Shown here piece by piece: positions 9,004 to 18,236 of a stretch of DNA of 64,000 bases (positions are counted from its first letter, which is position 1; each line of letters starts with the position of its first letter). This DNA is from Massilia sp. WG5 (GTDB lineage Bacteria > Pseudomonadota > Gammaproteobacteria > Burkholderiales > Burkholderiaceae_D): contig NZ_CP012640.2 of the NCBI RefSeq assembly GCF_001412595.2, positions 3,720,001-3,784,000 on the forward strand. Reading direction: 5' to 3'. A program made the position numbers and the translations under genes. Under the pieces are notes generated by a model that did no database searches, was not told the DNA's origin, and worked only from the letters and a program-made list of their open reading frames with translations.

Positions 9004-11103
9004 ATGAGTCACGACCTCTACCTCGACGCCAACGCCACCTCGCCGGTGCTGCCTGCCGCCGCCCGCGCCGCCCTCGACGCGATGGAAGCCTGTTTCGGCA
9101 ATCCGAGCAGCAGCCATGCGACCGGCCTGCGCGCCCGGGCCCTGCTCGACGCAGTGCGGGCGCGGGCGCGGCGCGTGCTGGGCGCGGAAACGGGCAGGGT
9201 GCTGTTCACCAGCGGCGCCACCGAGGGGATCCAGACCGCGGTGCTGTCGGCGCTGTGCGCGGTGCGCGAGCGGCAGGCCGCGGGAGAGGCCTGCGGCGAC
9301 CTGCTGCTCTACGGCGCCACCGAGCACAAGGCGGTGTCGGAAAGCCTGGCGCACTGGAACCGCCTGCTCGCTACCGGCTTGACCCTGTGCGCGCTGCCGG
9401 TCGACGGCGCCGGCCGCCACCGCCTCGATTTGCTGCGCGAACTGGCGCCGCGCGCGGCGATGGTCTGCACCATGGCCGCCAACAACGAGACCGGCGCCGT
9501 CTCCGACCTGGACGGCATCGCCGCCGTGCTGCGCGAGCATGCGCCGCGCGCCTATTGGATGGTCGATTGCGTGCAGGCCCTCGGCAAGCTGCCGCTGACG
9601 CTGGCGAACACCCGCATCGACTACGCGCCGTTCTCCGGCCACAAGCTGTATGCGCCGAAGGGCATCGGCATGCTCTACGTGCGCGAGGGCGCGCCCTACA
9701 CGCCCCTGATGATCGGCGGCGGCCAGGAAGCGGGCCAGCGCTCCGGCACCGAGAACATGGCCGGCATCGCCGCGCTGGGCGCCGTGCTGGCCGCGCTGGA
9801 AGAGGGGACGACCTTCCGCAGTCACGCCGAACTGGCGGCAATGCGCGAGCGCGTGGCGGCCAGCCTGGCCGACGCGTTTCCCGGCATCGTGTTCAACGCG
9901 CCCTTCGACCTGACGCTGCCGACCACCCTGAACTTCGCGGTGCCGGACATGGCCAGCAAGGACCTGCTCGACCTGTTCGACGCCGCCGGCGTGCGCGTCA
10001 GCGCGGGTTCGGCCTGCTCGGCGGCGAAGGCCGCGCCCAGCTACGTGCTGGAGGCGATGGGCCTGCCGTCCTGGCGCGCCAGCGGCGCCGTGCGCCTGTC
10101 CTTCGGGCCGCTGGCGACCGAGGAATTCATCGATGAAGCCTGCGCGCGGATCCGCCGCTGCGGCCAGGCGGCGCGCCTTCCGGCGCTGGCGCCGTCGCGC
10201 TTCAGCGGCGACAGCCGCGGCCTGCTGCAGCTCGGCGCCGGTGGACAGCACGGCTGGATCCCGTTCGACGCCGTTGCCGGCGCCTGCGTGCTGATCGATC
10301 CGCCGGCCGGGATGGCGGCGCGGATCGCGGCCCAGGTCCGGGGCAGCGGCCTGCGCGTACTGGCCGTGCTGGGCACCGGCGCCGACCCGAGCGGCGCGGA
10401 TGCGCGCGCGGCCCTGCGCACGGCCCTCGGCCTGGACAGTCATGAAACGGGCGCGCTCGGCTGGCCACGCGACGGCGCCGGCGAGACGGTGGCGCTGGCC
10501 GACGGCCGCGCCGCGCCGGCGATCGCGATCGGCGACGAGGTGCTGGTGCGGCTGGCGATGGCGGATGGCGGCGCCGCCTACCTGCTGGGCCCCGCGCGCG
10601 GCGGCCGGCTGGACGCCGCGGCGGTGCGCCTGGCCTTCACCGGCGGGATCGCGCTGCGCGAAGCGGACCTGCAGGACCTGGCGCGGCTGATCGATGGCGC
10701 GACGGTGCTGTGCCATGGCGCCGACATCGGCGGCGTCTCCTGCGGCACGGCGGCGCGGCAGCGCGCGGCAGCGTCGGCGCAGGCGGAATCGGAAGCGGTG
10801 CAGCAGCTGCAGCCGGAGCGCCTGCACGCCTTCCTGCGCGCGCACGAGGATGCGTTGCTGGTCGACGTGCGCGAAGCCTGCGAGCGCGAAGCGGGCGGCA
10901 TGCGCCTGCACGGCATCGAGGCGCAGGCGGTGCCGCTGTCGCGCCTGGCCGAGCATCTGGGCGGCTTGCTGGCCGCACCGCGGCGTCCGCTGGTATTCGT
11001 CTGCCGCAGCGGCAACCGCAGCGCGCGGGCGGCGCTGTGCCTGCAGCGCCTGGGACATGCGCAGGCCTGGAGCCTGGCCGGCGGCCTGGCCTTGAGCGTC
11101 TAA
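9004..11103 (+). CDS. Cysteine desulfurase - degenerate MBL - rhodanese fusion
   Basis: 699 residues in three parts. Residues 1-395 are a NifS/IscS-type class V aminotransferase: PLP-binding lysine K214 in SGHKLYAPKG and catalytic cysteine C338 in SAGSACSAAKA. Residues about 400-590 resemble the metallo-beta-lactamase fold of persulfide dioxygenases: VLIDP, YLLGP, AFTGGIAL and LCHGADIGG stand where the family has strand and metal motifs. The metal-binding HxHxDH is replaced by GTGADPSGAD. Residues about 605-699 are a rhodanese domain with active-site loop CRSGNRS (C667). The enzyme should take sulfur from cysteine and pass it as persulfide to the rhodanese cysteine. It is cytoplasmic. The divergent DecR-like gene suggests a role in cysteine/sulfide homeostasis rather than bulk Fe-S assembly. 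Confidence 0.8.
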   Translation: MSHDLYLDANATSPVLPAAARAALDAMEACFGNPSSSHATGLRARALLDAVRARARRVLGAETGRVLFTSGATEGIQTAVLSALCAVRERQAAGEACGDLLLYGATEHKAVSESLAHWNRLLATGLTLCALPVDGAGRHRLDLLRELAPRAAMVCTMAANNETGAVSDLDGIAAVLREHAPRAYWMVDCVQALGKLPLTLANTRIDYAPFSGHKLYAPKGIGMLYVREGAPYTPLMIGGGQEAGQRSGTENMAGIAALGAVLAALEEGTTFRSHAELAAMRERVAASLADAFPGIVFNAPFDLTLPTTLNFAVPDMASKDLLDLFDAAGVRVSAGSACSAAKAAPSYVLEAMGLPSWRASGAVRLSFGPLATEEFIDEACARIRRCGQAARLPALAPSRFSGDSRGLLQLGAGGQHGWIPFDAVAGACVLIDPPAGMAARIAAQVRGSGLRVLAVLGTGADPSGADARAALRTALGLDSHETGALGWPRDGAGETVALADGRAAPAIAIGDEVLVRLAMADGGAAYLLGPARGGRLDAAAVRLAFTGGIALREADLQDLARLIDGATVLCHGADIGGVSCGTAARQRAAASAQAESEAVQQLQPERLHAFLRAHEDALLVDVREACEREAGGMRLHGIEAQAVPLSRLAEHLGGLLAAPRRPLVFVCRSGNRSARAALCLQRLGHAQAWSLAGGLALSV

Positions 11104-11224
11104 AAAACCCTCATGGCGGCGTTGCGTCGTCTCGTCGTACAACGCATCACGCACCGGCAGGGCTTTGGCATTCACGCCACAAGCCCTTAACGGCGGGGGG
11201 GCTTCCAGCTACACTAGCGTTATC

Positions 11225-11236
11225 TCGGCATGCCGA
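11225..11236. promoter_or_regulatory. 12-bp perfect palindrome, candidate operator
   Basis: TCGGCATGCCGA lies 31 bases before the Tsx-like gene, within a looser TTATC...GATAA dyad. Position and symmetry suit a repressor site; no regulator can be assigned. Confidence 0.4.
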
Positions 11237-11267
11237 TAACCCCCACTTCACGAAAACAGAGAACAAG

Positions 11268-12155
11268 ATGAGCGAACGTACGAGCGTCGCGGCCCTGGCC
11301 GCGTTCGGATTCCTGGCCATTGCCGCAAGCACCGCACTGCCGGCAACGGCCGCCGACTGGAGCGATACGGCGATCAGCTGGCGCTACGGACAACGCTTCC
11401 GCGAGCCCTTCAACCCGTCCGACATCAAGAAGAACATCTTCGCGCTGACCCACGCCAGCGGCTACAAGTACGGCTCGAACTACTTCAACATCGACCTGCT
11501 GCAGTCCGACAGCAACGACCCGGGCTCGCTGAACCAGACCGAAGGCGCGCAGGAAGCCTATATCGTCTACCGCCACACGCTCGACATCGGCGCACTGCGC
11601 GGCGCCCCGATCAGCTACGGTCCGGTGAAGGGCCTGGGCCTGGTGCTGGGCTTCGACTGGAACACCAAGAACGACGTCGGCTACAACTCGCGCAAGCGCA
11701 TGCTGGTCGCCGGTCCGACCCTGATGTGGGACGTCCCGGGCTTCCTCAACACCGGCATCCTGCTGCTCCGCGAGAGCAATGCGCCGAGCGGCGCCTTCCC
11801 GCCGATCTCGGAAGTGCGCAGCCGCTATACCTACGACTACCACCCGATGTTCTCGGCCAGCTGGGGCATCCCGATCCCGGACAGCTGGGCCAGCGGCCTG
11901 TCCTTCGAGGGCTACCTGAACTACATCGCCGCCAAGGGCAGGGATGAAGTCGGCAACGGCACCGGCGCCGAGACCAACCTCGACATGCAGCTGATGTATG
12001 ACATCGGCAGCCGCTTCGGCCAGCCGAAAAACCGCTTCCGCGTCGGCCTCGAATACCAGTTCTGGAACAACAAGTTCGGCAACACCGCGGCCACCACCGG
12101 CAACCGCGGCCAGCGCGCCAGCACGCCGATGGTGCGCGCCGAGTACCATTTCTGA
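11268..12155 (+). CDS. Tsx-like nucleoside-specific outer-membrane channel
   Basis: 295 residues with a signal peptide (cleavage near ATAADWSD). A 12-strand barrel-like alternation follows (WRYGQRFREPFN, FNIDLLQSDSNDP, GLGLVLGFDWNTK) and the protein ends with EYHF, the C-terminal aromatic recognised by the BAM machinery. Length and motifs fit the Tsx/OmpK family, which passes nucleosides through the outer membrane. No nucleoside metabolism genes are adjacent. The ATG at 11268 is the first in frame that gives a signal peptide. Confidence 0.75.
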   Translation: MSERTSVAALAAFGFLAIAASTALPATAADWSDTAISWRYGQRFREPFNPSDIKKNIFALTHASGYKYGSNYFNIDLLQSDSNDPGSLNQTEGAQEAYIVYRHTLDIGALRGAPISYGPVKGLGLVLGFDWNTKNDVGYNSRKRMLVAGPTLMWDVPGFLNTGILLLRESNAPSGAFPPISEVRSRYTYDYHPMFSASWGIPIPDSWASGLSFEGYLNYIAAKGRDEVGNGTGAETNLDMQLMYDIGSRFGQPKNRFRVGLEYQFWNNKFGNTAATTGNRGQRASTPMVRAEYHF

Positions 12156-12227
12156 GCTGGCTGTACTTTTGTCAATTAACTAATAACAATTTGACATCGG
12201 CATGATCCGATGATCAAGATGGGGGCT

Positions 12228-12252
12228 TGATGCAATTGCAAAAATTGCATCA
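12228..12252 (+). promoter_or_regulatory. Perfect inverted repeat overlapping a start codon
   Basis: TGATGCAAT - TGCAAAA - ATTGCATCA is a 9-bp perfect dyad whose last base is the A of the start codon at 12252. A second, shorter dyad (TGATC...GATCA, 12203-12216) lies upstream. It could be a repressor operator or an mRNA hairpin that hides the start site. No Shine-Dalgarno sits between hairpin and ATG; the only G-rich stretch (GGGGG) is 27 bases before it. Confidence 0.55.
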
Positions 12253-13934
12253 TGAAAACCTCATCCCCATCCCCCTTCCTGGCCTGGACCCGCTGCCTCG
12301 TACTGGCAGCGGCCAGCTTCTCCCACTTCACCGCCGCCGCCGCTGCTCCACCTTCAGCTCCAGCTCGGCATGAGCACCAGGAGTTCGAGGCGACGCTCGC
12401 TGCGCCCTACCACGGCGAGCGCCGCGGTCTCGACGCGCGCACCTTCACCCTGTCTTTCGACTACCCGGGCCTGCTGGGGCGCCGCGATGTGCACTGGCGC
12501 CTCGAGCTGGTGGCGCCTTCGGGCCGGCCGGTGCGGCGCTGGCAGGGGCAGGCGACCCTGTCCGGCCGTCCGGTCGACGTGCCGGTGCGCTGGCCAGGCT
12601 TGCAGGGAAACGCGCCGGCCAGGCGCTCGCTGGCGCCCGGCGTGTACCGGGTGCGCCTGCACGCCGCGGCCGGGAGCGAGGAAGTCGAGCAGTCCTGGGA
12701 CATCGTCGTCGGCAGCCCGCCCGCGCCCGCGCTGCCGGGTTTCGTTCCCTTGCGCAGCCGGGGCGCGGTCCTGCAGGCCGCGCCGGCGCCGGACGCGCTG
12801 CCCTACACCGTCTATTACGGCAACCTGCACAGCCAGACCCGCGACAGCGACGGCGGCGCCGCCCTCGACGCTTGCCGCGGCGCGCAGGACCCGCAGACCG
12901 CGCCTTTCGGGCCGGACGCGGCCTTTCCTTACGCCCGCGAGCATGGCCTGGACATGCTGATGGTCTCCGAGCACAACCACATGTTCGACGGCTCGGACGG
13001 CACCAATGGCGGCGCCGATCCTGCGGCAGCGAAGGCGCTGTACCAGGCCGGCTTGCAGGCCGCGCGCGACTTCAACCAAGGGCACCGCGACTTCCTGGCC
13101 CTGTACGGCATGGAGTGGGGCGTGATCAGCAATGGCGGCCACCTGAACATCTTCAACAGCGACGAGCTGCTGGGCTGGGAAAAGAACGCCAGGGGCGAGC
13201 TGCTGGCCGACGCCGCTACCCCGCGCAGCGACTATGGCGCGCTGTACACGCTGATGCGCAGGCGGGGCTTGATCGGCCAGTTCAACCATCCTTCGCTGAA
13301 GGACCAGTTCAAGGTGAACGGCGTGCCGCTGGCCTACACCGAGGATGGCGACGAAGCGATGGCGCTGTGCGAAGTCATGAACACCTCGGCCTTCTCGACC
13401 AACGACAAGGAAGCGGAAACCCGGCGCAGCAGCTTCGAGGCGGCCTGCAACAAGCTGCTGGAAGCGGGTTATCACCTGGCCTTCAGCAGCAACCAGGACA
13501 ATCACTGCGCCAACTGGGGCGCCGCCTATACCAACCGCACCGCGGTGCTGGTCCCGAACGGCGAGGCGCTGACCCGCGACAGCTTTGTCGCCGCGGTCCG
13601 CGCGCGGCGCGTGTTCGCGACCATGGACAAGGAATCGCAGCTGGTCTTCAGTGCCAACGGCCACCTGATGGGTGAGCGTTTCGACAACCTCGGGCCGCTT
13701 CGATTCAGTGTGCAGTTCGCGAACGGCGCCGGCCGGCGCGCGGCATCGGTGGCGATCATGGAGGGTGTGCCGGGCCGGAACGGCGCGGTGACCCAGCTGG
13801 CCGGCGAGGCCTCGGTGACGGTCACGCCCTCGCCCGGCCGACATTTCTATTACGCGAAGCTGACCCAGGACGACGGCAGGGTATCGTGGTCGGCGCCGGT
13901 GTGGGTCAACCAGTTACCGGAGGAGCAGCCTTGA
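12252..13934 (+). CDS. Secreted PHP-domain metallophosphoesterase-like protein (CehA/McbA type)
   Basis: 560 residues. A signal peptide (to about AAAAAP) and a beta-sandwich N-domain (about residues 45-170) precede a PHP-fold catalytic domain from about residue 185. PHP metal motifs are YYGNLHSQTRDSDGG, SEHNHMFDG, QFNHPS and SSNQDNH. Proteins of this kind (CehA/McbA, DUF3604-like) hydrolyse phosphoesters, carbamates or amides using metal ions; the substrate is unknown here. A C-terminal beta domain follows (about residues 480-560). The mature protein should be periplasmic or extracellular. The start overlaps an inverted repeat, suggesting tight control. Confidence 0.7.
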   Translation: MKTSSPSPFLAWTRCLVLAAASFSHFTAAAAAPPSAPARHEHQEFEATLAAPYHGERRGLDARTFTLSFDYPGLLGRRDVHWRLELVAPSGRPVRRWQGQATLSGRPVDVPVRWPGLQGNAPARRSLAPGVYRVRLHAAAGSEEVEQSWDIVVGSPPAPALPGFVPLRSRGAVLQAAPAPDALPYTVYYGNLHSQTRDSDGGAALDACRGAQDPQTAPFGPDAAFPYAREHGLDMLMVSEHNHMFDGSDGTNGGADPAAAKALYQAGLQAARDFNQGHRDFLALYGMEWGVISNGGHLNIFNSDELLGWEKNARGELLADAATPRSDYGALYTLMRRRGLIGQFNHPSLKDQFKVNGVPLAYTEDGDEAMALCEVMNTSAFSTNDKEAETRRSSFEAACNKLLEAGYHLAFSSNQDNHCANWGAAYTNRTAVLVPNGEALTRDSFVAAVRARRVFATMDKESQLVFSANGHLMGERFDNLGPLRFSVQFANGAGRRAASVAIMEGVPGRNGAVTQLAGEASVTVTPSPGRHFYYAKLTQDDGRVSWSAPVWVNQLPEEQP

Positions 13935-14014
13935 AAGCTATCGGGACAAGGACCGAAGTGCTATCCTGCTCGCGCTCCGTTTATTCAGCCCAGCTTCCAG
14001 TCAAGGATCTACCC

Positions 14015-15661
14015 GTGCTCTCCATGAACCGCATCGCAGCAGCCCTCCTGATCGCATTCTCCGGCGCCGCCCTGGCGCAGGCTCCCGCCTCTGCTCCAAC
14101 CGCCGTCCCGGCATCGGCCGCCGTGGCCAGCCCGGCGACGATCCAGCTCGCCAGTCTCGACGCCGACGTCGAACGCGTCATGAAGCTGTTCGACGTGCCG
14201 GGCATCGCCATCGCCATCGTCAAGGACGGCCAGGTGCTGACCGCGCGCGGCTTCGGCGTGCGCAAGCTGGGTGCGCCCGAGAAGGTCGATGGCAAGACCC
14301 TGTTCGAGGTCGCGTCGAACTCGAAGGCCTTCACCGCCGCGGCGCTGGCGATGCTGGTCGACGAGGGCAAGCTGGCCTGGGACGATCCGGTCACCAAGCA
14401 CCTGCCGGACTTCCAGATGTACGACGCCTACGTGACCCACGAGATGACGGTGCGCGACCTGCTGACCCACCGCAGCGGCCTGGGCCTGGGCGCCGGCGAC
14501 CTGCTGTGGTGGCCGACCACCAGTTTCTCGACCGACGAGATCATCCACAAGCTGCGCTATATCGCACCGAGCACCAGCTTCCGCAGCAGCTACGCCTACG
14601 ACAACCTGCTGTACATCGTGGCCGGCAAGATCATCGCCGCGAAGTCCGGCAAGACCTGGGGCGAGACCATCCACGAGCGCATCCTGGCGCCGGTCGGCAT
14701 GGCCAGCACCACCACCAGCCTGGCGGAAAACGCGGGTAACCCGAACGTCGCCAACGCCCACAGCAAGATCAACGACAGGATCGCCGCCGTGAAGGCGATG
14801 CCGGTGCCGAATGCGGTCGGCGCGGTCGGCATCAACACCAACGCCGAGGACATCGCGCGCTGGATGAACGTGCTGCTGGCCGGCGGCAAGCTGCCCGCAG
14901 GCGCCAAGGCGGGCGCCGACGGCAAGGAAGCGCGCCTGTTCAGCGCCAAGCAGGCGCGCGAGCTGTGGACTGCACAGACGCCGATGCGCACCGGCGAACC
15001 GAACGCCAGGCTGGCCGCGACCAAGGCCAACTTCGCCGCCTACGGCCTGGGCTTCCAGCTGCGCGACTACCACGGCCGCCTGCTGGCCCTGCACAGCGGC
15101 GCGCTGCAGGGCTTCTATTCAAAAGTGGTGATGGTGCCGGAAGAGAAGCTGGGCATCGCGATCCTGACCAATGCCGAGAGCGGCGGTTCGCTGAACGCGC
15201 TGCAGTGGCAGCTGCTGGGGCGCCTGGTGGACCACGACGACAGGACCGACTGGATCGGCGCCGTCGCCGCGGTCGAGGAAGAGATGCACGCCAAGGAACA
15301 GGCGCGCCTGGCCAAGACCGGCGCCGCGCGCGCCGCCAAGTCCCAGCCCTCGCTGCCGCGCACTGCCTACGACGGCGACTACCAGGATCCGTGGTATGGC
15401 ATCGCCTCCATCAAGCACGTGGGGGGCAAGCAGGTGCTGTCGCTGTCGCGCACGCCCGACCTGACCGGGGAGCTGGAGCACTTCCAGCACGATACCTTCA
15501 TCGTGCACTGGAAGGAGCGCAACTTCAACGCCGACGCCTACGTGACCTTCGCCCTGAACCCGGACGGCAGCATCGAGCGCATGAAGATGCAGCCGATCTC
15601 CACCGAGACCGACTTCAGCTACGACTTCCAGGACCTGAACTTCACGCCGGTGAAGAAGTAA
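14015..15661 (+). CDS. Serine beta-lactamase-like hydrolase (class C / DUF3471)
   Basis: 548 residues of the AmpC/esterase EstB-like serine hydrolase family. Catalytic motifs are SNSK (S-x-x-K nucleophile) at about residue 107, YDN (Y-x-N) in SYAYDNLLY, and HSG in LALHSGALQG. A C-terminal DUF3471-type domain follows (about residues 450-548). The GTG at 14015 was chosen because AAGGA lies 8 bases upstream; an ATG three codons later would give nearly the same protein, and the longer open frame overlaps the previous gene. A signal peptide (LLIAFSGAALAQA) sends it to the periplasm. It may be a peptidase, esterase or beta-lactamase; AmpC activity should not be assumed. Confidence 0.82.
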   Translation: MLSMNRIAAALLIAFSGAALAQAPASAPTAVPASAAVASPATIQLASLDADVERVMKLFDVPGIAIAIVKDGQVLTARGFGVRKLGAPEKVDGKTLFEVASNSKAFTAAALAMLVDEGKLAWDDPVTKHLPDFQMYDAYVTHEMTVRDLLTHRSGLGLGAGDLLWWPTTSFSTDEIIHKLRYIAPSTSFRSSYAYDNLLYIVAGKIIAAKSGKTWGETIHERILAPVGMASTTTSLAENAGNPNVANAHSKINDRIAAVKAMPVPNAVGAVGINTNAEDIARWMNVLLAGGKLPAGAKAGADGKEARLFSAKQARELWTAQTPMRTGEPNARLAATKANFAAYGLGFQLRDYHGRLLALHSGALQGFYSKVVMVPEEKLGIAILTNAESGGSLNALQWQLLGRLVDHDDRTDWIGAVAAVEEEMHAKEQARLAKTGAARAAKSQPSLPRTAYDGDYQDPWYGIASIKHVGGKQVLSLSRTPDLTGELEHFQHDTFIVHWKERNFNADAYVTFALNPDGSIERMKMQPISTETDFSYDFQDLNFTPVKK

Positions 15662-15679
15662 GCCTGCGCGGGGGCGGGC

Positions 15680-16612
15680 TCAGATCGGCGGCACCGGGTT
15701 AAAGCCCGACACCGCCCGGTACTTCCCGCTCCCGTAACGCAGCACCTGGCGCTGGTCGACCGGCGCCGGGGGCGCCAGGTAGGCTTCGGCGCGGCTCATC
15801 GCGCCCTGGTAGCGGACCACCAGGTCGCCCGGCTGCTCGTGCGAGGCGTCGACGGTCCAGCTGCTTTCGATGGCGTAGCAGTCATGGCTGTCCGGCCGGC
15901 CGCCGGCGGGCGCGGAAACCGGCGCCGACGCCAGCGCCGGCGTACCAGGTTTCACCAGCGGCTGCAGGCGGCGCGCGCAGTCGGCTGTGCTGTCGGCATT
16001 GCTGCCGGACAGCGCCAGCTCGACCGCCGGCTCGCGCCGCACCGCGCCCTTGTCCACTTCGTACAGCGCCATCCAGGTGCCGCAATAACCATCCCAGCAG
16101 CTGCCGTATTCGATGCCGATGCCCTGGCGCTGCGCCGACAGCGCGACCGCCTGCACATTCGCCGTGCCATTGAAGCCGCGCCAGGCGAACACGCCCTGGC
16201 GTCCGATCAGCGTCCAGGCGCCGCCACGCTGCTCGAACTGGTAGGAAGCCAGGGCCATCGGGGTCAGCTGGGAAGCCGCCGGCTTGCCGTCCTCGCCGGC
16301 CGGCGCCAGGCCGGCAATCAACATGAGGCGGCCGTTGTCGAGCCGCAGCACCAGCTTTGGTTCGGCAATCACCCGTACCTGTCCGGCGCTCCAGCCGTCC
16401 CGGCCCGCACCCGGCGCCGGGCCGGGCAGGGACACGGTCTGCACGTGCGCCGAAGGATGGTCCGTCCAGCCGGGGAAGGCCAGGGCCATCAGGTGGTCCG
16501 GCGCCAGCGGCGCGGACGCCGCGCCGGGCGCGTTGGCGGCGCCGGCCCCCAGCACCGATGCCGCCGCGAGGACGGCGCACAAGCGGACGGTCCGCTGCTG
16601 CAGTTTTGCCAT
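15680..16612 (-). CDS. Secreted protein of unknown function
   Basis: 310 residues with a signal peptide (to about AGAANAPG) and no domain I recognise. It contains a Cys-bearing stretch (YGSCWDGYCGTW) and further cysteines (TADCARRL, SHDCYAIES), which suggests disulfides in the periplasm. It starts two bases after the stop of the trypsin-like protease on the same strand, so the two are almost surely cotranscribed. Antisense frames through this region are open but lack signals. Function is unknown. Confidence 0.7.
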   Translation of the reverse strand: MAKLQQRTVRLCAVLAAASVLGAGAANAPGAASAPLAPDHLMALAFPGWTDHPSAHVQTVSLPGPAPGAGRDGWSAGQVRVIAEPKLVLRLDNGRLMLIAGLAPAGEDGKPAASQLTPMALASYQFEQRGGAWTLIGRQGVFAWRGFNGTANVQAVALSAQRQGIGIEYGSCWDGYCGTWMALYEVDKGAVRREPAVELALSGSNADSTADCARRLQPLVKPGTPALASAPVSAPAGGRPDSHDCYAIESSWTVDASHEQPGDLVVRYQGAMSRAEAYLAPPAPVDQRQVLRYGSGKYRAVSGFNPVPPI

Positions 16613-16614
16613 GC

Positions 16615-18150
16615 TCAGATCTTCTTGCCGTTCCAGACTTCCATCATGTCCGGCGAGCCCTGGGAGCGGATCCCGTTGTCGGACAGGATGTTCTCGGTGG
16701 CGCCCAGCATCTCCTTGCGCGGCAGGACCATGGTCTCGCCCTCGCGCTGGTCGAAGCGGATCACCAGCATATCGTCCTTCAGGTCGCGCAGCAGGGCCAC
16801 CAGGTGGCGCAGGCTGCGCACCGGCACGCCGTTGACCGACTCGACCACGGAGCCCATGCGGTTGCTGTAACCGGCCACCAGCTTGTGCGGGAAGAAGGGC
16901 GAGCTGATCACCACCAGTTCCTCGTGCTGCGCATCGGGGGCTTCGCCGCGGCGCGTCACCAGCGGGCTGGCGTTGAACGCGAAGGCGTTCAGCGCCGACG
17001 CATTCGTGTTCATGAAGGACAGGTATTCGGCGGTAGCGCGCGAGAACACGATCGGGCCATACACGAAGTAGGACGGGTAGCCGCCGTGCAGGTCGGGGAT
17101 CAGGAGCTGGCGCGGGCCGCTCACCGGCACCTGCAGCTGCAGGGTCTTGCCATCGCGGATCACGGTCAGCGGCACCTTGCCGTCCTTTGCGACCTGCTGC
17201 ACGCGGTACTGGAAGCGCACCCGCAGGTTCGGGCCCAGCTTGACCATGGCCTGGTTATCCACGGGGTAGTCGCCGATGCGGGTGATGACGTCCCATTCCT
17301 TCAGCGGATAGGCGGCGTCGCTGCGGTGCGGGCGGTGCACGATCGCGCCCTCGACCGACTTGTCGAGCTTCAGGTACTGGCGCAGCACCGGGTTTTCCAG
17401 GGTCTGGATCGAGTCGAGCAGGAGCGGCTTGCCGTCGTAGCGGCCGTCCGCGACGTCGCTCAGGAACAGCTCGATCTCCTCGTTCGGGATCACGTAGCCG
17501 ATGTTGTTGGCGCCGGCGATGCCGGAGAAGGCCAGGCCGATCATGCGGTCGCCGGCAATCACCGGGCCGCCGCTGTTGCCGGGGTTGATCGGGGCGTCGA
17601 TCTGCACCCGCAGGCCGGCGTTGCCGTAGCCGTAGGGGACGAATTCGACCCGCGAGACGATGCCCTTGGTGATCGACAGCGAGCTGCCGCCGACCGGGTA
17701 GCCGTAGGCGAACACCTGCTCGCGCACATCCGGCAGCACGCTCGCGCGCGGCAGCGCCGCATGCTTGTCGAAGAAGGATTCGTCGTCGAGCTTGAGCAGG
17801 GCGAGGTCCATGCCGCGCGCCACCGCCACCACCGTGGCGCCGACCTTGTCGCCGTCCTCGCTGGCCTGGACCTGCACCTGGCTGGCATAGCCGACCACGT
17901 GGGCATTCGTGAGGATGCGCCTGCCCTCGATGATCACGCCCGAACCGGTGACGTCCTGCGGCGTGGCCTTGGTCCACGGTTTGTAGGGGTCGGGCCGGCG
18001 CAGGGTCGAGAAGATCTTGACGACCGAATTCTCGACGTGGGAAGCGATGGCGGGCGCGGTCGGCGCGGCCTTGGCCTTGCTGTCCTGCGCCTGGGCGGCG
18101 AGGCTGGCGGCGGCGAGCAGGACTGCTGCAGCGATACGGGAAAATGTCAT
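16615..18150 (-). CDS. Periplasmic trypsin-like serine protease with PDZ-like region
   Basis: 511 residues. The start at 18150 gives the signal peptide MTFSRIAAAVLLAAASLAAQA; an upstream in-frame ATG at 18213 would only add a poor leader. The catalytic triad of the S1C/DegP type is visible: His in LTNAHVVG, Asp in ARGMDLALLKLD and Ser in NPGNSGGPV. PDZ-like segments follow (LKEWDVITRIGDYPVDN, then RMGSVVESVNGVPVRSLRHL). Such proteases degrade or refold damaged periplasmic proteins; the arrangement also resembles plant-type Deg proteases with a degenerate second PDZ. It is followed with two bases of spacing by an unknown secreted protein that may be its partner or substrate. Confidence 0.83.
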   Translation of the reverse strand: MTFSRIAAAVLLAAASLAAQAQDSKAKAAPTAPAIASHVENSVVKIFSTLRRPDPYKPWTKATPQDVTGSGVIIEGRRILTNAHVVGYASQVQVQASEDGDKVGATVVAVARGMDLALLKLDDESFFDKHAALPRASVLPDVREQVFAYGYPVGGSSLSITKGIVSRVEFVPYGYGNAGLRVQIDAPINPGNSGGPVIAGDRMIGLAFSGIAGANNIGYVIPNEEIELFLSDVADGRYDGKPLLLDSIQTLENPVLRQYLKLDKSVEGAIVHRPHRSDAAYPLKEWDVITRIGDYPVDNQAMVKLGPNLRVRFQYRVQQVAKDGKVPLTVIRDGKTLQLQVPVSGPRQLLIPDLHGGYPSYFVYGPIVFSRATAEYLSFMNTNASALNAFAFNASPLVTRRGEAPDAQHEELVVISSPFFPHKLVAGYSNRMGSVVESVNGVPVRSLRHLVALLRDLKDDMLVIRFDQREGETMVLPRKEMLGATENILSDNGIRSQGSPDMMEVWNGKKI

Positions 18151-18236
18151 GCGTTTCTTAAATGTAAAAGATTGCGGATCGACTATACACCGTGAAGCTG
18201 CGTAAAAGTTCACAAATACTCACCGCCGCGTGACAA

